Positions 8,305-17,506 of a DNA stretch of 43,161 nucleotides are shown piece after piece. Below the pieces are notes generated by a model that was not told the origin of the DNA, ran no database searches, and saw only the letters and a list, made by a program, of their open reading frames with translations. Position numbers and translations under genes: made by a program. This DNA is from an uncultured Caryophanales bacterium (GTDB lineage Bacteria > Bacillota_I > Bacilli_A > RF39 > UBA660): assembly GCA_947302515.1 (NCBI GenBank), contig CAMYVT010000012.1, positions 1-43,161 on the forward strand. Direction: 5' to 3'. The stretch's first letter is position 1, and the number at the start of each line of letters is the position of its first letter.

Positions 8305-8326
8305 AATTTTTCTTTATCTTTTTTTT
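8293..8326 (+). terminator. Terminator of the gatCAB-aspS operon
   Basis: Arms AAAAGATAAA / TTTATCTTTT, extended by flanking A and T runs, followed by T8. It overlaps the aspS stop codon. Confidence 0.8.
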
Positions 8327-8354
8327 GGTTGTGGTATACTTATTATAGTATAGT
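8325..8354 (+). promoter_or_regulatory. Possible weak promoter before the pilin-like gene
   Basis: TTGGTT (8325-8330), 18-bp spacer, TATAGT (8349-8354). The region is a run of TATAGTA repeats, so other registers are possible. The element overlaps the end of the preceding terminator. Confidence 0.35.
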
Positions 8355-8375
8355 AGTATAGTAGGAGTGTAATGT

Positions 8376-11300
8376 ATGAGGAAAAGAATAAAAACAAAAT
8401 TAAATAAGCGTGGCTTCTCGCTAGTGGAATTACTTGCTGTTATTGTTATTGTAGGAGCTTTATCAGTACTTGCAATAGCAGGAGTTACTCGTTATATTGA
8501 TGGTGCTAAAAAAGAAAAGGTTTCTCAAAATAAGAAGAGTGTTTCTATGGCAGCACAATTATATCTACAAGCTAACCGTGAATTGTTCCCTAAATTAATA
8601 GGTGATGATACACGTGTTGGAATAGCTGATTTAAAAAATAAAAATTATTTGAAAGAAAACATTACAAATGAAGATGGCGAAAGCTGTATGGAAAACTCAT
8701 TTGTACGTGTATATAAATTAAATGAAGGGGAGTACTCATATACTACTTATTTATATTGTGGTGATGATGAAGTTCCTGCTGAAGTAGAAGTTCCAAAACC
8801 AGTTGTTACCAACTTTAAGTTTACTGGTGGATCCCAAAATGCTTCTGGTAACTTTAATGATGTTAAAGATGCTAAATTTTCATTTACTATGAAGGGATCT
8901 TCAGATGATGATTCTATTGGTATTTATAGTTATAGTTATTCTATATATGTAAAAGCTACTAATAATCCAGATGATGCTTATACACAGGTGTTTGATTCTG
9001 AATCTATTAAAGGTGGTTTTGAACCAACTATTTCTGTTACTTCTAAAAATTTATCTAGTTATATTAGTTTAACTGGATTTAGTAATATTCGTGTAGATGT
9101 ATCAGTTATTAATGAACAAGGTGGAAAGACTGATTTTAGTAACATTGAAGGTAATTATGAAGATAAACAAAATCCAATTTGCGGAACTATTGAAGGAGCA
9201 GCAAATGATGATAATGATTGGATTAATAAAGTTAGTTTTGGTAATAAAGATGTTATAGCATCAGGTAGTTCTCGTACTTATCCTGCTCGTATATCTGTAG
9301 ATTGTTCTGATGGATTTGGTTCAGGATGTAAGAGAGATAGATTTACTAGATCATGGCCAAATGATTATGATAGTGTATCTGGTATTGATTATAACTTAGG
9401 TGTTAGATGGAGTTATATTACTCTTGAAGATAATACAAATAATACAACAAAATGTTATGTTAGAGCTAATGTTGATTTACAATCTCCTGAGGTAAAAGTT
9501 ACATTCTATAAAATAAATGAAAATGGTAGTAGAGGTGATCAAGTTTTAACAAAGACTGTTAAAGATCAAGATGTTGCAAATGCTACTATGCCTAGTTTAG
9601 TAATAAATGCTAATGAATTTGCTGATGTAACTGGAACTACTGATGAGAAATGGATGAATAAAGCGAAATATCCTTATGGTATTATGATGGATGTAGAAAT
9701 TAAGGATAATTTATATCTATATTCATATAGTTGGAAAACAAATAATTCACTTGTTGGTGGAGGTACTGGTAATTCTGCTATTGCATCTAGTGCTTCACTT
9801 GATAATAGTCAGAGTGAACAAGGTAATGGTACTGCTAATTACGGAACATTTAAAAGCAATGGTATGACAGATAATCCAACTAATGATACTGAACTTGCAA
9901 CTGCTGAACATGGATTACAATCTGGTACTGTTAAAGGATTAAAAATTGTTAATGAAGGAAAGAGATATGGAGAATTAGCTGTTTGTGATAAAGCTGGTAA
10001 CTGTACTTATGTAAAAATATATGCAAATCTTGATAGAACTGCCCCTCCTGTTCCTACAGCTACATATTATAAAGGTAATTCTAGTCAAAAGACTTATGCT
10101 CCAGCTCCTAATACTAGTGAAGAAACTAAGTATTGGACTAATACTGATGTTTCTGCAGTTATATTAAATCAAAGAGTTGATTATATATCACCTCGTGTTA
10201 CTGATTTATCAGGATGGAATAAATTTACTTATAGATTAGGAGAACAAAATCCTAATGCTAGAAATTCATTTAAAGCAGATGAGAAAAAAGATGTTACACA
10301 AACATTTACAAACAATGGTCTTGGTTATAAATTAACAAAAGAAGGAATTCATAAAATAGCATTTAGAAGTTGCGATAGAGCAGGAAACTGTTCAGCATAT
10401 TCTACTGATGCTTACGTTAAAATAGATAAGACAAAACCAACATGTGATGTTGCTGTTAAATATAGTCCAGCTGGTACTAAACCAAATAGTGCTAAATGGT
10501 TGAAGAATGGTGAATCTGCTACTCTTAGTCATACATGTAGTGATCCAAATGTATATAGTAGTGGTTGTGATGCAAATAATGCTGATAATAAGAAAACTTA
10601 TACATATAGTACAGATATAGAAACAACAACCGCTGGTGTTGACGGAAATAATTTAGGTGGACATGTTTGGGATTATGCTGGTAATGAAAGTAGTGAATGT
10701 CCAAAAACTACAGTAAAAATTGATACAGTAAAACCCACTTGTAGAGTGGTTCCAACATATAAAGGTACAAAGGCACCTAATGCTAATGGATGGTTAAAGA
10801 AAGGACAATCTGTAACTTTATCATTGTCATGTACTGATCCACAAGCTACTGGTGGAGTAAAGAGTGGTTGTAATAAAGATCATAAAAATAATAAAAGAAC
10901 TTATGAATATAAAACTGATATATTAGATGAACAGGCTGGTGCATTTGGACCTAATAATGCTTCTGGTGGTGGTACTGTATTTGATATTGCAGGAAACGAA
11001 AGTAACGCTTGTGGAACAACGGCAGTAAGAATTGATACTGTTGCTCCAACTTGTACAACAGCTATTAGTTATCCTAATGGAAATCCTACTGGTAGTGGAA
11101 CAAATAAATGGTTAGGAAAACATGGAACTAGTAATAAAGCTAAAACAGCTGTTGTTAAACAAGTGTGTACAGATAATAGTGCAAGCAATGGCGCAACATT
11201 TAGTGATTGTGATGCTAGCAGTATAAATAGTTACACATATAATAAAGAAATTAATACTACTAAAGCTGGTGCTGGTGGAGATAACAACAGTGGTGGAAAA

Positions 11301-12347
11301 GTAAAAGATTTAGCAGGAAATCAAAGTAGTGATTGTCCAAAGGACAAAACTGTTAGAATCGATTATACTGATCCAACTTGTACAACTAAAGCTACGGTTG
11401 GTAGTCTTACAGGAGCAGAATATAAGGGTGAATGGACAAATCAAAGAGTTTATATTATTGCTCAATGTACTGAAAATGGTAGTTATCAAAGTGGATGTAC
11501 TACAAATCTATATGATTCATATTATAGTGATTTAAAGAATTTCACTGTTCATTTCAATTATGATAATACTACTAATGCAAGAGCTACAGATGTTGCTGGA
11601 AACTATAAGAATTGTAATAAAGACGTAGTTTTAAATATTGATATAACTCCTCCTACTGCTAAATGTAAAGTTACGGGTTATTATACAAAAGACTCTAATC
11701 AAAAATTTGCAGTAGATGATACTGGAACAGAAGATACTGTTAGTGATATTAAGTCTAAAACATATAGTCTTGAAGGTGGTTCTTATACTACAACAAAAAC
11801 AAAAAATCTTACTTGTGGTTCTTCTGCAAGAAATGCAACTGCTAAAATGAAAGTAGTTGATAAAGCGGGAAATTCTAGTTCAGTTGATTGTACTGGTAAA
11901 GTATATGTTCCTGCTTGTTGTGATAGTGTAGGATCATGGCAAGAAACAGGATGTTCAGCATCTTGTGGAGGAGGAACTAAAACTTGGTATCAATTATCTA
12001 ATTATAATAATTCTAAGTGTAATGCATATTCTGCTTCATGTAATACTCAATCTTGTTGTTCATCATCCAATTATAGGGGTTGTCCAAGCGCAACTGCCTG
12101 TCGTGATGGTAATACATTTGTTTTTGCAGACTATGGATTTGATATATATGCTGGTGTTGTATCTCATTGGACCAACAATTGGTCATATACCAGTGCATTA
12201 TATATTATCTGGAATGATGGATATAAAGCATATGTAAAAGCTGATTGGTTGAATGAGGATTATGGTTATGGAAAATATGTATATATCTATAGTAAATGTC
12301 TTGGAGGTATAAGTTATGCCTGCCCATATTATCAATGCCCAGGATAG
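8376..12347 (+). CDS. Giant type IV pilin-like protein with Ig-like repeats and a TSP1-like module
   Basis: 1323 residues. A basic N terminus leads to the class III signal G13-F14 with Glu at +5 (GFSLVELLAVIVIVG), cleaved and methylated by prepilin peptidase in known pilins. A pilin-like head (to ~130) is followed by a long extracellular region. Units beginning with a IDxTxPxC-type linker start near residues 551, 686, 784, 885, 995 and 1087, and seven segments end in DxAGNxS, typical of bacterial Ig-like surface repeats; conserved Cys pairs suggest disulfides. Residues 1186-1228 (GSWQETGCSASCGGGTKTW, then spaced Cys) resemble a thrombospondin type 1 repeat. The last 95 residues are Tyr/Trp/Cys-rich and unrecognised. 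ATG follows AGGAG by eight bases. No pilus assembly genes are nearby; a membrane-anchored protein follows 11 bp later. Likely surface or adhesive role (inference). Confidence 0.85.
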   Translation: MRKRIKTKLNKRGFSLVELLAVIVIVGALSVLAIAGVTRYIDGAKKEKVSQNKKSVSMAAQLYLQANRELFPKLIGDDTRVGIADLKNKNYLKENITNEDGESCMENSFVRVYKLNEGEYSYTTYLYCGDDEVPAEVEVPKPVVTNFKFTGGSQNASGNFNDVKDAKFSFTMKGSSDDDSIGIYSYSYSIYVKATNNPDDAYTQVFDSESIKGGFEPTISVTSKNLSSYISLTGFSNIRVDVSVINEQGGKTDFSNIEGNYEDKQNPICGTIEGAANDDNDWINKVSFGNKDVIASGSSRTYPARISVDCSDGFGSGCKRDRFTRSWPNDYDSVSGIDYNLGVRWSYITLEDNTNNTTKCYVRANVDLQSPEVKVTFYKINENGSRGDQVLTKTVKDQDVANATMPSLVINANEFADVTGTTDEKWMNKAKYPYGIMMDVEIKDNLYLYSYSWKTNNSLVGGGTGNSAIASSASLDNSQSEQGNGTANYGTFKSNGMTDNPTNDTELATAEHGLQSGTVKGLKIVNEGKRYGELAVCDKAGNCTYVKIYANLDRTAPPVPTATYYKGNSSQKTYAPAPNTSEETKYWTNTDVSAVILNQRVDYISPRVTDLSGWNKFTYRLGEQNPNARNSFKADEKKDVTQTFTNNGLGYKLTKEGIHKIAFRSCDRAGNCSAYSTDAYVKIDKTKPTCDVAVKYSPAGTKPNSAKWLKNGESATLSHTCSDPNVYSSGCDANNADNKKTYTYSTDIETTTAGVDGNNLGGHVWDYAGNESSECPKTTVKIDTVKPTCRVVPTYKGTKAPNANGWLKKGQSVTLSLSCTDPQATGGVKSGCNKDHKNNKRTYEYKTDILDEQAGAFGPNNASGGGTVFDIAGNESNACGTTAVRIDTVAPTCTTAISYPNGNPTGSGTNKWLGKHGTSNKAKTAVVKQVCTDNSASNGATFSDCDASSINSYTYNKEINTTKAGAGGDNNSGGKVKDLAGNQSSDCPKDKTVRIDYTDPTCTTKATVGSLTGAEYKGEWTNQRVYIIAQCTENGSYQSGCTTNLYDSYYSDLKNFTVHFNYDNTTNARATDVAGNYKNCNKDVVLNIDITPPTAKCKVTGYYTKDSNQKFAVDDTGTEDTVSDIKSKTYSLEGGSYTTTKTKNLTCGSSARNATAKMKVVDKAGNSSSVDCTGKVYVPACCDSVGSWQETGCSASCGGGTKTWYQLSNYNNSKCNAYSASCNTQSCCSSSNYRGCPSATACRDGNTFVFADYGFDIYAGVVSHWTNNWSYTSALYIIWNDGYKAYVKADWLNEDYGYGKYVYIYSKCLGGISYACPYYQCPG

Positions 12348-12358
12348 AAGGAGGAATT

Positions 12359-13105
12359 ATGAAAAAAACTGATAAAACTGAAAAAAAAGATAAAAGATCA
12401 TTATTAATAATAATTATTGTTATAGCTTTAATTATATTAATTGGTTGTATATTCTTCTTTGCTGGTCACAAAAAGACTTCTCCTCCTAAAGAGACGTTCT
12501 ATGATTATCCAGAAGATATGATAAAAACAGTTAAGATTTGTAAAGCAAAAGAATGCGGTTATCCGGATAATAAGTTTCATTTTATTGCTTTAAAGAAAGA
12601 GTATTCAGGTTTACAGGATACTATTAAGGAAATAAACAATGAAACTGAAAAGTACTATAATGAAGTAAAAAATTCTGATTTTACTGCTGATGAATGTTCT
12701 GAAGCAAAAGAAAAATATAATTATAGTAAATATATTGATAGAAGCTTTGATAATTATGAAAGTGATAAGTATATTTCTTTAGCAGTAACTAATACATTTG
12801 TTGATTTATGTACGAATAAAAATCAAAGTTCTGCTACAAAAGTATATATTTATGATAAGAAAACTAATGCTATGACTACACAAGAAGAATTTAAAAAGGC
12901 ATATAATATTACTGATGAAATGGCATTAAATGCTATTAAGGATCAAAAGGAGTCTTTAGAAAAGGCAGAAATTACTAAATTCCCTGAAAATGCACAATAT
13001 GATAATTTTAATTATTTCTATTCTGTTGAAGGAAATATATTAGTTTCATATCATGTTCAAGGAACGGATATTTATTACGTAGCTCCTTTGATGATAGTAA
13101 AATAA
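12359..13105 (+). CDS. Membrane-anchored extracytoplasmic protein, DUF3298-like
   Basis: 248 residues. A short Lys-rich cytoplasmic start and one transmembrane segment (about 15-37) are followed by an outside domain of about 200 residues. The pattern of a helix with EINNETEKYYNEV, then strands around YISLAVTNTFVD, then KTNAMTTQEEFKKAYNI recalls DUF3298/RsiV-type domains, but I am not sure of this. Four Cys are in the outside part. ATG 12359 is chosen because AAGGAGG (12348-12354) precedes it; the upstream ATG 12296 lies inside the pilin gene. Co-transcribed with the pilin-like gene (11-bp gap), so it may help display or sense that protein. No catalytic motif seen. Confidence 0.7.
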   Translation: MKKTDKTEKKDKRSLLIIIIVIALIILIGCIFFFAGHKKTSPPKETFYDYPEDMIKTVKICKAKECGYPDNKFHFIALKKEYSGLQDTIKEINNETEKYYNEVKNSDFTADECSEAKEKYNYSKYIDRSFDNYESDKYISLAVTNTFVDLCTNKNQSSATKVYIYDKKTNAMTTQEEFKKAYNITDEMALNAIKDQKESLEKAEITKFPENAQYDNFNYFYSVEGNILVSYHVQGTDIYYVAPLMIVK

Positions 13106-13135
13106 AACATAGTTTAAAAAACTATGTTTTTTTTT
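13105..13135 (+). terminator. Rho-independent terminator
   Basis: Arms AACATAGTTT / AAACTATGTT with an A3 loop, followed by T9. Ends the pilin-like / DUF3298-like transcript. Confidence 0.85.
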
Positions 13136-13229
13136 GTAAATAATTGTAAACTCTTTGATTTGCTTCTCTAAACTAGTAGAAATCATAGTATATTTATGAT
13201 AGAGTATAGTCCTGTCAAGGGGTGATATA

Positions 13230-14105
13230 ATGAAATTATTAGAAGATTTTTGTGAATACTTAAGTGGTTTAACATCTATAAATAAAGATATTTTATTAGT
13301 TGTATTATCTACTATTATTATAATTTTATTATTTTCTACTATTAAATATATACTTAAAATAATAATTAGGGGTAGAGTTGAAAATAGTAGAAAGATTTAT
13401 TTTATTAACAAGTCTTCTCAAGTGTTTTTAAATATAATTGAAGTAATTATATTAATTATTCTTTGGAGTAATTACTTTAAAAACTTAGTTACTTTGATTT
13501 CTGTTATTTCTGCAGCTATGACTATTGCGTTACGTGAACTTATTATGAATTATTTCTGTGGTGTTTATATTAGAATAAAAAAACCATTTAGAGTGGAAGA
13601 TCGTATTGAAATAGATGACTTTAAAGGAGATGTTATGAATATCTCTGCTATGAGTTTTGAAGTACTAGAAGTATCTAATAAGGATGAACATGGTCAATCT
13701 ACTGGTATAGTAGTTAGTTTTCCTAATTCAATTATTTTTAGTAAACCTATAAAGAATATTACAAGAGGATTTAAATATGTATGGAATGAATTAACAATAC
13801 GTGTCTGTATGGATTGTGATTTGGTTAAAAATAAAAAAGAATTATATAGAATAGTAAATAGTAATGATACTATTAAATCTATCCCTCAAAAGATGATTAA
13901 TGAATTACATAGTATTTCTCCTGATAATAGAGTATACTTTAATAAATATGATCCAATTATTTATACTAAAATAGTAGATGATCATATTGAATTAACTATT
14001 AGATATTTAATGCATCCTAAGAAAGCTAGATTTATTGAAAGTGTTTTATGGAATAATATTTATCTTGCATATAAAGATAAAAAGATTAATTTATTTATGG
14101 GATAA
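13230..14105 (+). CDS. MscS family small-conductance mechanosensitive channel
   Basis: 291 residues. Two N-terminal membrane helices (about 20-45 and 65-85) precede the pore helix TM3 (SAAMTIALRELIMNYF) and the conserved exit into the beta domain (KKPFRVEDRIEI). The MscS signature FPNSIIFSKPIKN and a C-terminal alpha/beta domain follow. These channels open on membrane tension and release solutes during hypo-osmotic shock. The first TM region is shorter than in larger MscS homologues. Start ATG follows AAGGGGTGAT. The 124-bp gap upstream holds the previous terminator and no clear promoter. The CPBP protease gene follows 15 bp later with its own ribosome site, so the two likely share a transcript. 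Confidence 0.93.
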   Translation: MKLLEDFCEYLSGLTSINKDILLVVLSTIIIILLFSTIKYILKIIIRGRVENSRKIYFINKSSQVFLNIIEVIILIILWSNYFKNLVTLISVISAAMTIALRELIMNYFCGVYIRIKKPFRVEDRIEIDDFKGDVMNISAMSFEVLEVSNKDEHGQSTGIVVSFPNSIIFSKPIKNITRGFKYVWNELTIRVCMDCDLVKNKKELYRIVNSNDTIKSIPQKMINELHSISPDNRVYFNKYDPIIYTKIVDDHIELTIRYLMHPKKARFIESVLWNNIYLAYKDKKINLFMG

Positions 14106-14120
14106 AAGGGAAGTGAATAA

Positions 14121-15476
14121 ATGGAGAATAAAAGGAAACATATAGTTGTATATTGGCTTTTTATGATTGGTTTATTTTTAATTGTATTATTTAGCCAACA
14201 GTTAGTTGCTAGTATAATGCAAGGTAGTTTATCTACTTCTAAATATGGACCTGAAGCTACATTTGAAATTATATGGGCTGGTTTGGTATTAATAATTATT
14301 TTAGTGTTTAAAAATAAGTATATTTTTACACAAAAAAGAGAAGGATTCTTTAATAGCTTTCAATATATTTTACCAGAATTATTATTATCTGGATTCTTCA
14401 TTTTAATTAGTATTATCAGTATATTGGTTAAAGATAATCCGCTAGATTGGCATGCAGTATTTAATCTTGCTTTATATTGTTTATTTATTGGTATTGTTGA
14501 AGAATTCTTATGTAGAGGATGGTTACTTAATGAATTCTTAGAGAGATACTCAAGAAATAGAAAAGAAATAATACTATCTATATTATTTTCTTCATTAATA
14601 TTTGGTGTTGTTCATTTTGTTAATATTGGAGAAACTCAAGGTTTCTTTGAAACCTTAGTGCAAGTTATGAATGCAGCTGCTGGTGGTATATTTTTAGCTT
14701 TAGTTTATTATAAAACTAAAAATATATGGGTTGTTGTTGCGACTCATGCTATGTGGGATTTTAGTTTATTATTAAGTCAAGCAAATTCTATGGGAGAATG
14801 CCTATCTGGTAAACCAACTTTATTATCAATTTCTGTTAATATTGTACAGGGAATAGTATTAATTGTTGCTTATTTATTATTCTGTTATTGGATGTATAGA
14901 CAAACAGATTTATATCCTAAAGAAAAAAAGGGGAACAAAGATTATTTAATAGGTATAGGTATTGCTTTATATATAGGTGGTTTATTATTATTGAATGTAC
15001 CTGATGAAGGTGGATTATGTCCCGAATATAAAAATAAAATGATTGATACTCCATATCAAGTTCATTACTATTACTATGGTGATTATTCGCTTGGTAATAC
15101 AGATTTAGTATTAGGTACTAATTCTGATAATGGTCGAGTTTGGATTAATAATACTGATACTGAAGAGCATGTTTATTTAACTAAAGATGATGATTATTTG
15201 GATTATATTTTAATTGATAATGCTCTTGATTTTACTATTATTATTCTTACTGATTATAATATTATTTACTATGGTAATTATTCTAAAGTAGATATTGAGG
15301 GTACTAAAGATTATATGAATACAATTAAAGCTGGATTGGAGAAGAAAGTTGTTCCTAATTCTAATGCATTGGGTGTTATTGAAATTGATGGTGATGGGTA
15401 CTTATATCCAATGATTCGTACAGAACTTAATGAATATTTATATTTTGATAAAACAGGAAAATTATACTTAGATTAG
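14121..15476 (+). CDS. CPBP (CAAX-like) intramembrane glutamic protease with extra C-terminal domain
   Basis: 451 residues. The N-terminal ~300 form the membrane-embedded CPBP/Abi domain with all three motifs: E127-E128-x3-R132 (EEFLCRG), F161-x3-H165 (FGVVH) and H209-x2-x-D (THAMWDFS). Members cleave or modify membrane substrates; in Firmicutes they are tied to peptide maturation and self-immunity. After the last membrane segment (about 270-295) comes a soluble domain of some 150 residues rich in Tyr, Asp and Asn that I do not recognise and that most CPBP proteins lack. Downstream of mscS (15-bp gap) and closed by its own terminator. Confidence 0.88.
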   Translation: MENKRKHIVVYWLFMIGLFLIVLFSQQLVASIMQGSLSTSKYGPEATFEIIWAGLVLIIILVFKNKYIFTQKREGFFNSFQYILPELLLSGFFILISIISILVKDNPLDWHAVFNLALYCLFIGIVEEFLCRGWLLNEFLERYSRNRKEIILSILFSSLIFGVVHFVNIGETQGFFETLVQVMNAAAGGIFLALVYYKTKNIWVVVATHAMWDFSLLLSQANSMGECLSGKPTLLSISVNIVQGIVLIVAYLLFCYWMYRQTDLYPKEKKGNKDYLIGIGIALYIGGLLLLNVPDEGGLCPEYKNKMIDTPYQVHYYYYGDYSLGNTDLVLGTNSDNGRVWINNTDTEEHVYLTKDDDYLDYILIDNALDFTIIILTDYNIIYYGNYSKVDIEGTKDYMNTIKAGLEKKVVPNSNALGVIEIDGDGYLYPMIRTELNEYLYFDKTGKLYLD

Positions 15477-15502
15477 AATAGTATATAATACTATTCTTTT
15501 TT
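15475..15502 (+). terminator. Rho-independent terminator
   Basis: Arms AGAATAGTAT / ATACTATTCT with a 3-base loop and T6. Overlaps the CPBP gene stop codon. Confidence 0.8.
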
Positions 15503-15513
15503 ATTATTATTTT

Positions 15514-15540
15514 TTAGCACTTGTAATTGACAAGTGCTAA
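15514..15540 (+). promoter_or_regulatory. CIRCE operator (HrcA binding site)
   Basis: TTAGCACTT (15514-15522), nine bases, AAGTGCTAA (15532-15540). This matches the CIRCE consensus (TTAGCACTC-N9-GAGTGCTAA) except for one symmetric base pair in each arm. The -35 hexamer of the htpG promoter (15527-15532) lies inside it, so bound HrcA would block RNA polymerase. Confidence 0.9.
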
Positions 15541-15555
15541 AAAGAGTGATATAAA
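15527..15555 (+). promoter_or_regulatory. htpG promoter
   Basis: TTGACA (15527-15532), 17-bp spacer, TATAAA (15550-15555). The -35 box overlaps the spacer and right arm of the CIRCE repeat. Confidence 0.85.
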
Positions 15556-15588
15556 TTAATTATACACATAAAGTTAGGAGATGGTATT

Positions 15589-17469
15589 GTGGCAAAAAAA
15601 GAGTTTAAATCTGAATCAAAAAGGTTACTTGATTTAATGATTAATTCTATTTATACAAACAAAGATATATTCTTAAGAGAGTTGATTAGTAATGCAAGTG
15701 ATGCTTTAGATAAATTATATTATAGGAGTTTAACTGATAAGAAAATTAAGGTTAAAAGAGATAAACTAGAAATAAATATTTCTTATGATAAAGATAAGAG
15801 ATTATTAACTGTTAGTGATAATGGTTGTGGTATGACTAAAGAAGAACTTGAAAGTAATTTAGGTACTATTGCTAAAAGTGGGACTCTTGCTTTTAAAGAA
15901 AATATGAGTAAAGAAGAGAAAGCTAATATTATAGGTCAATTTGGTGTTGGTTTTTATTCTGCTTTTATGGTCAGTGATAAAATTACTGTTACAACTTTGA
16001 GTGTTGATTCTGATGAAGCATATGTATGGGAATCAGAAGGGGCAGATGGTTATACTATTAAAGAAGCCAAAAAGAAAGATATTGGTACTCTTATAGAATT
16101 AAAGATTAAAGAAGATACTGATGAGTTTGAATACTCTAAATATTTAGATGAATATGAATTAAAGACTTTAGTTAAAAAGTATTCTGATTATATTAGTTTT
16201 CCTATTAAGATGGAAGTTACTCATCATGAATTAGTTGATGAAGAAAAACATGAATATAAAGATACTAAAGAAGTAGAAACTTTAAATAGTATGGTTCCTA
16301 TTTGGAAAAAAGCTAAAAAAGATGTTAGTGATGAAGATTATGATAATTTCTATATGGATAAGTTTAGTGATTATGATAAACCTCTTAAAGTAATTTCTTC
16401 TTCTGTTGAAGGAATGACTTCTTATAAATCATTATTATTTATTCCTAGTCATGCTCCATTTGATTACTATACTCAAGAATATGAAAAAGGACTTGCTTTA
16501 TACTCTAATGGTGTATTAATAATGGAAAAATGTGCTGAATTATTACCTGATTACTTTAGTTTCGTTAAAGGTGTTGTTGATACTGAAGATTTGAGTCTTA
16601 ATATATCTCGTGAATTATTACAAGAATCTCAAGGACTTAAGTTAATTGCTAAGAATATTGAAGGTAAAATACGTAAAGAATTAGAAGTAATGTTAAGAGA
16701 TGATAGAGATAATTATATTTCATTCTTTAAGACTTTTGGTGTTCAATTAAAATATGGTGTTTATAATAATTATGGTGCTGATAAAGATAAATTAAAAGAT
16801 TTAGTAATGTTTTATTCTGCTAAGCATGAAAGATTAATTACTTTAGCAGAATACATTACTGAAATGAAAGAAGATCAAGATGCTATTTATTATGCTTCAG
16901 GAGCTTCAATTGAAAAGATTAATGCATTACCTCAAGTTGAACAGGTTAGGGATAAGGAATACGATATATTATATCTTACAGATTACGTTGATGAGTTCTG
17001 TATTACAGCTATTCAAGCTTATGAAGATAAAACATTTAAAAATGTTAGTGATGAGAATTTAGATTTAGAATCTGAAGAGGAAAAGAAAGCTACTAAAAAA
17101 GCAAATGAAGATAATTCTGATTTATTAAAGGATATGTCTAAATTACTTACTGAAGTAAAAGAAGTAAGATTTAGTAATAAATTAAAAACTCATCCAGTAT
17201 GTTTAACTACTAAGGGTGATGTATCTATTGAAATGCAGAAAGTATTTGATGCTATGCCTAATGATATGGGTATTAAAGCAGAAATGATACTTGAAATAAA
17301 TGAAAAACATCCTATTACTGAAAAATTAAAAAAATTATATAAAAAAGATAAAGAAGAATTTGATAAATATACTAAAATTCTTTATAGTGAAGCTAGAATG
17401 ATTGCTGGACTTCCTATTGATAATCCTACTGAGATTAGTAAGTTAATATGTGATGTAATATCTAAGTAA
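15589..17469 (+). CDS. htpG: Chaperone HtpG (Hsp90)
   Basis: 626 residues, full length. The N-terminal GHKL ATPase shows ELISNASDALDKL, DNGCGMTKEEL and GQFGVGFYSAFMV, which form the ATP pocket and lid. A middle domain carries SRELLQES (catalytic-loop Arg), followed by a C-terminal dimerisation domain. HtpG is a cytosolic ATP-dependent chaperone that remodels partly folded client proteins under stress. The start is a GTG eight bases from AGGAG (15576-15580); the ATG at 15581 is out of frame. The CIRCE element makes it an HrcA-regulated heat-shock gene here, whereas Bacillus subtilis htpG is outside the HrcA regulon. Monocistronic, with promoter and terminator on either side. Confidence 0.97.
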   Translation: MAKKEFKSESKRLLDLMINSIYTNKDIFLRELISNASDALDKLYYRSLTDKKIKVKRDKLEINISYDKDKRLLTVSDNGCGMTKEELESNLGTIAKSGTLAFKENMSKEEKANIIGQFGVGFYSAFMVSDKITVTTLSVDSDEAYVWESEGADGYTIKEAKKKDIGTLIELKIKEDTDEFEYSKYLDEYELKTLVKKYSDYISFPIKMEVTHHELVDEEKHEYKDTKEVETLNSMVPIWKKAKKDVSDEDYDNFYMDKFSDYDKPLKVISSSVEGMTSYKSLLFIPSHAPFDYYTQEYEKGLALYSNGVLIMEKCAELLPDYFSFVKGVVDTEDLSLNISRELLQESQGLKLIAKNIEGKIRKELEVMLRDDRDNYISFFKTFGVQLKYGVYNNYGADKDKLKDLVMFYSAKHERLITLAEYITEMKEDQDAIYYASGASIEKINALPQVEQVRDKEYDILYLTDYVDEFCITAIQAYEDKTFKNVSDENLDLESEEEKKATKKANEDNSDLLKDMSKLLTEVKEVRFSNKLKTHPVCLTTKGDVSIEMQKVFDAMPNDMGIKAEMILEINEKHPITEKLKKLYKKDKEEFDKYTKILYSEARMIAGLPIDNPTEISKLICDVISK

Positions 17470-17470
17470 T

Positions 17471-17495
17471 AAAAGACTCTTTGAGTCTTTTTTTT
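17471..17495 (+). terminator. htpG terminator
   Basis: Arms AAAAGACTC / GAGTCTTTT with a TTT loop, followed by a T run. Confidence 0.85.
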
Positions 17496-17506
17496 ATACA
17501 CTTTTA

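Noticed and set aside
11965..12237. 90-residue plus-strand ORF and its minus-strand partner inside the 3' end of the pilin-like gene
   Set aside because: Out-of-frame within a gene with clear repeats and motifs; no ribosome site.
12296..12358. Upstream ATG 12296 extending the DUF3298-like protein into the pilin gene
   Set aside because: No ribosome site, and the extra residues do not resemble a signal; AAGGAGG just before 12359 decides the start.
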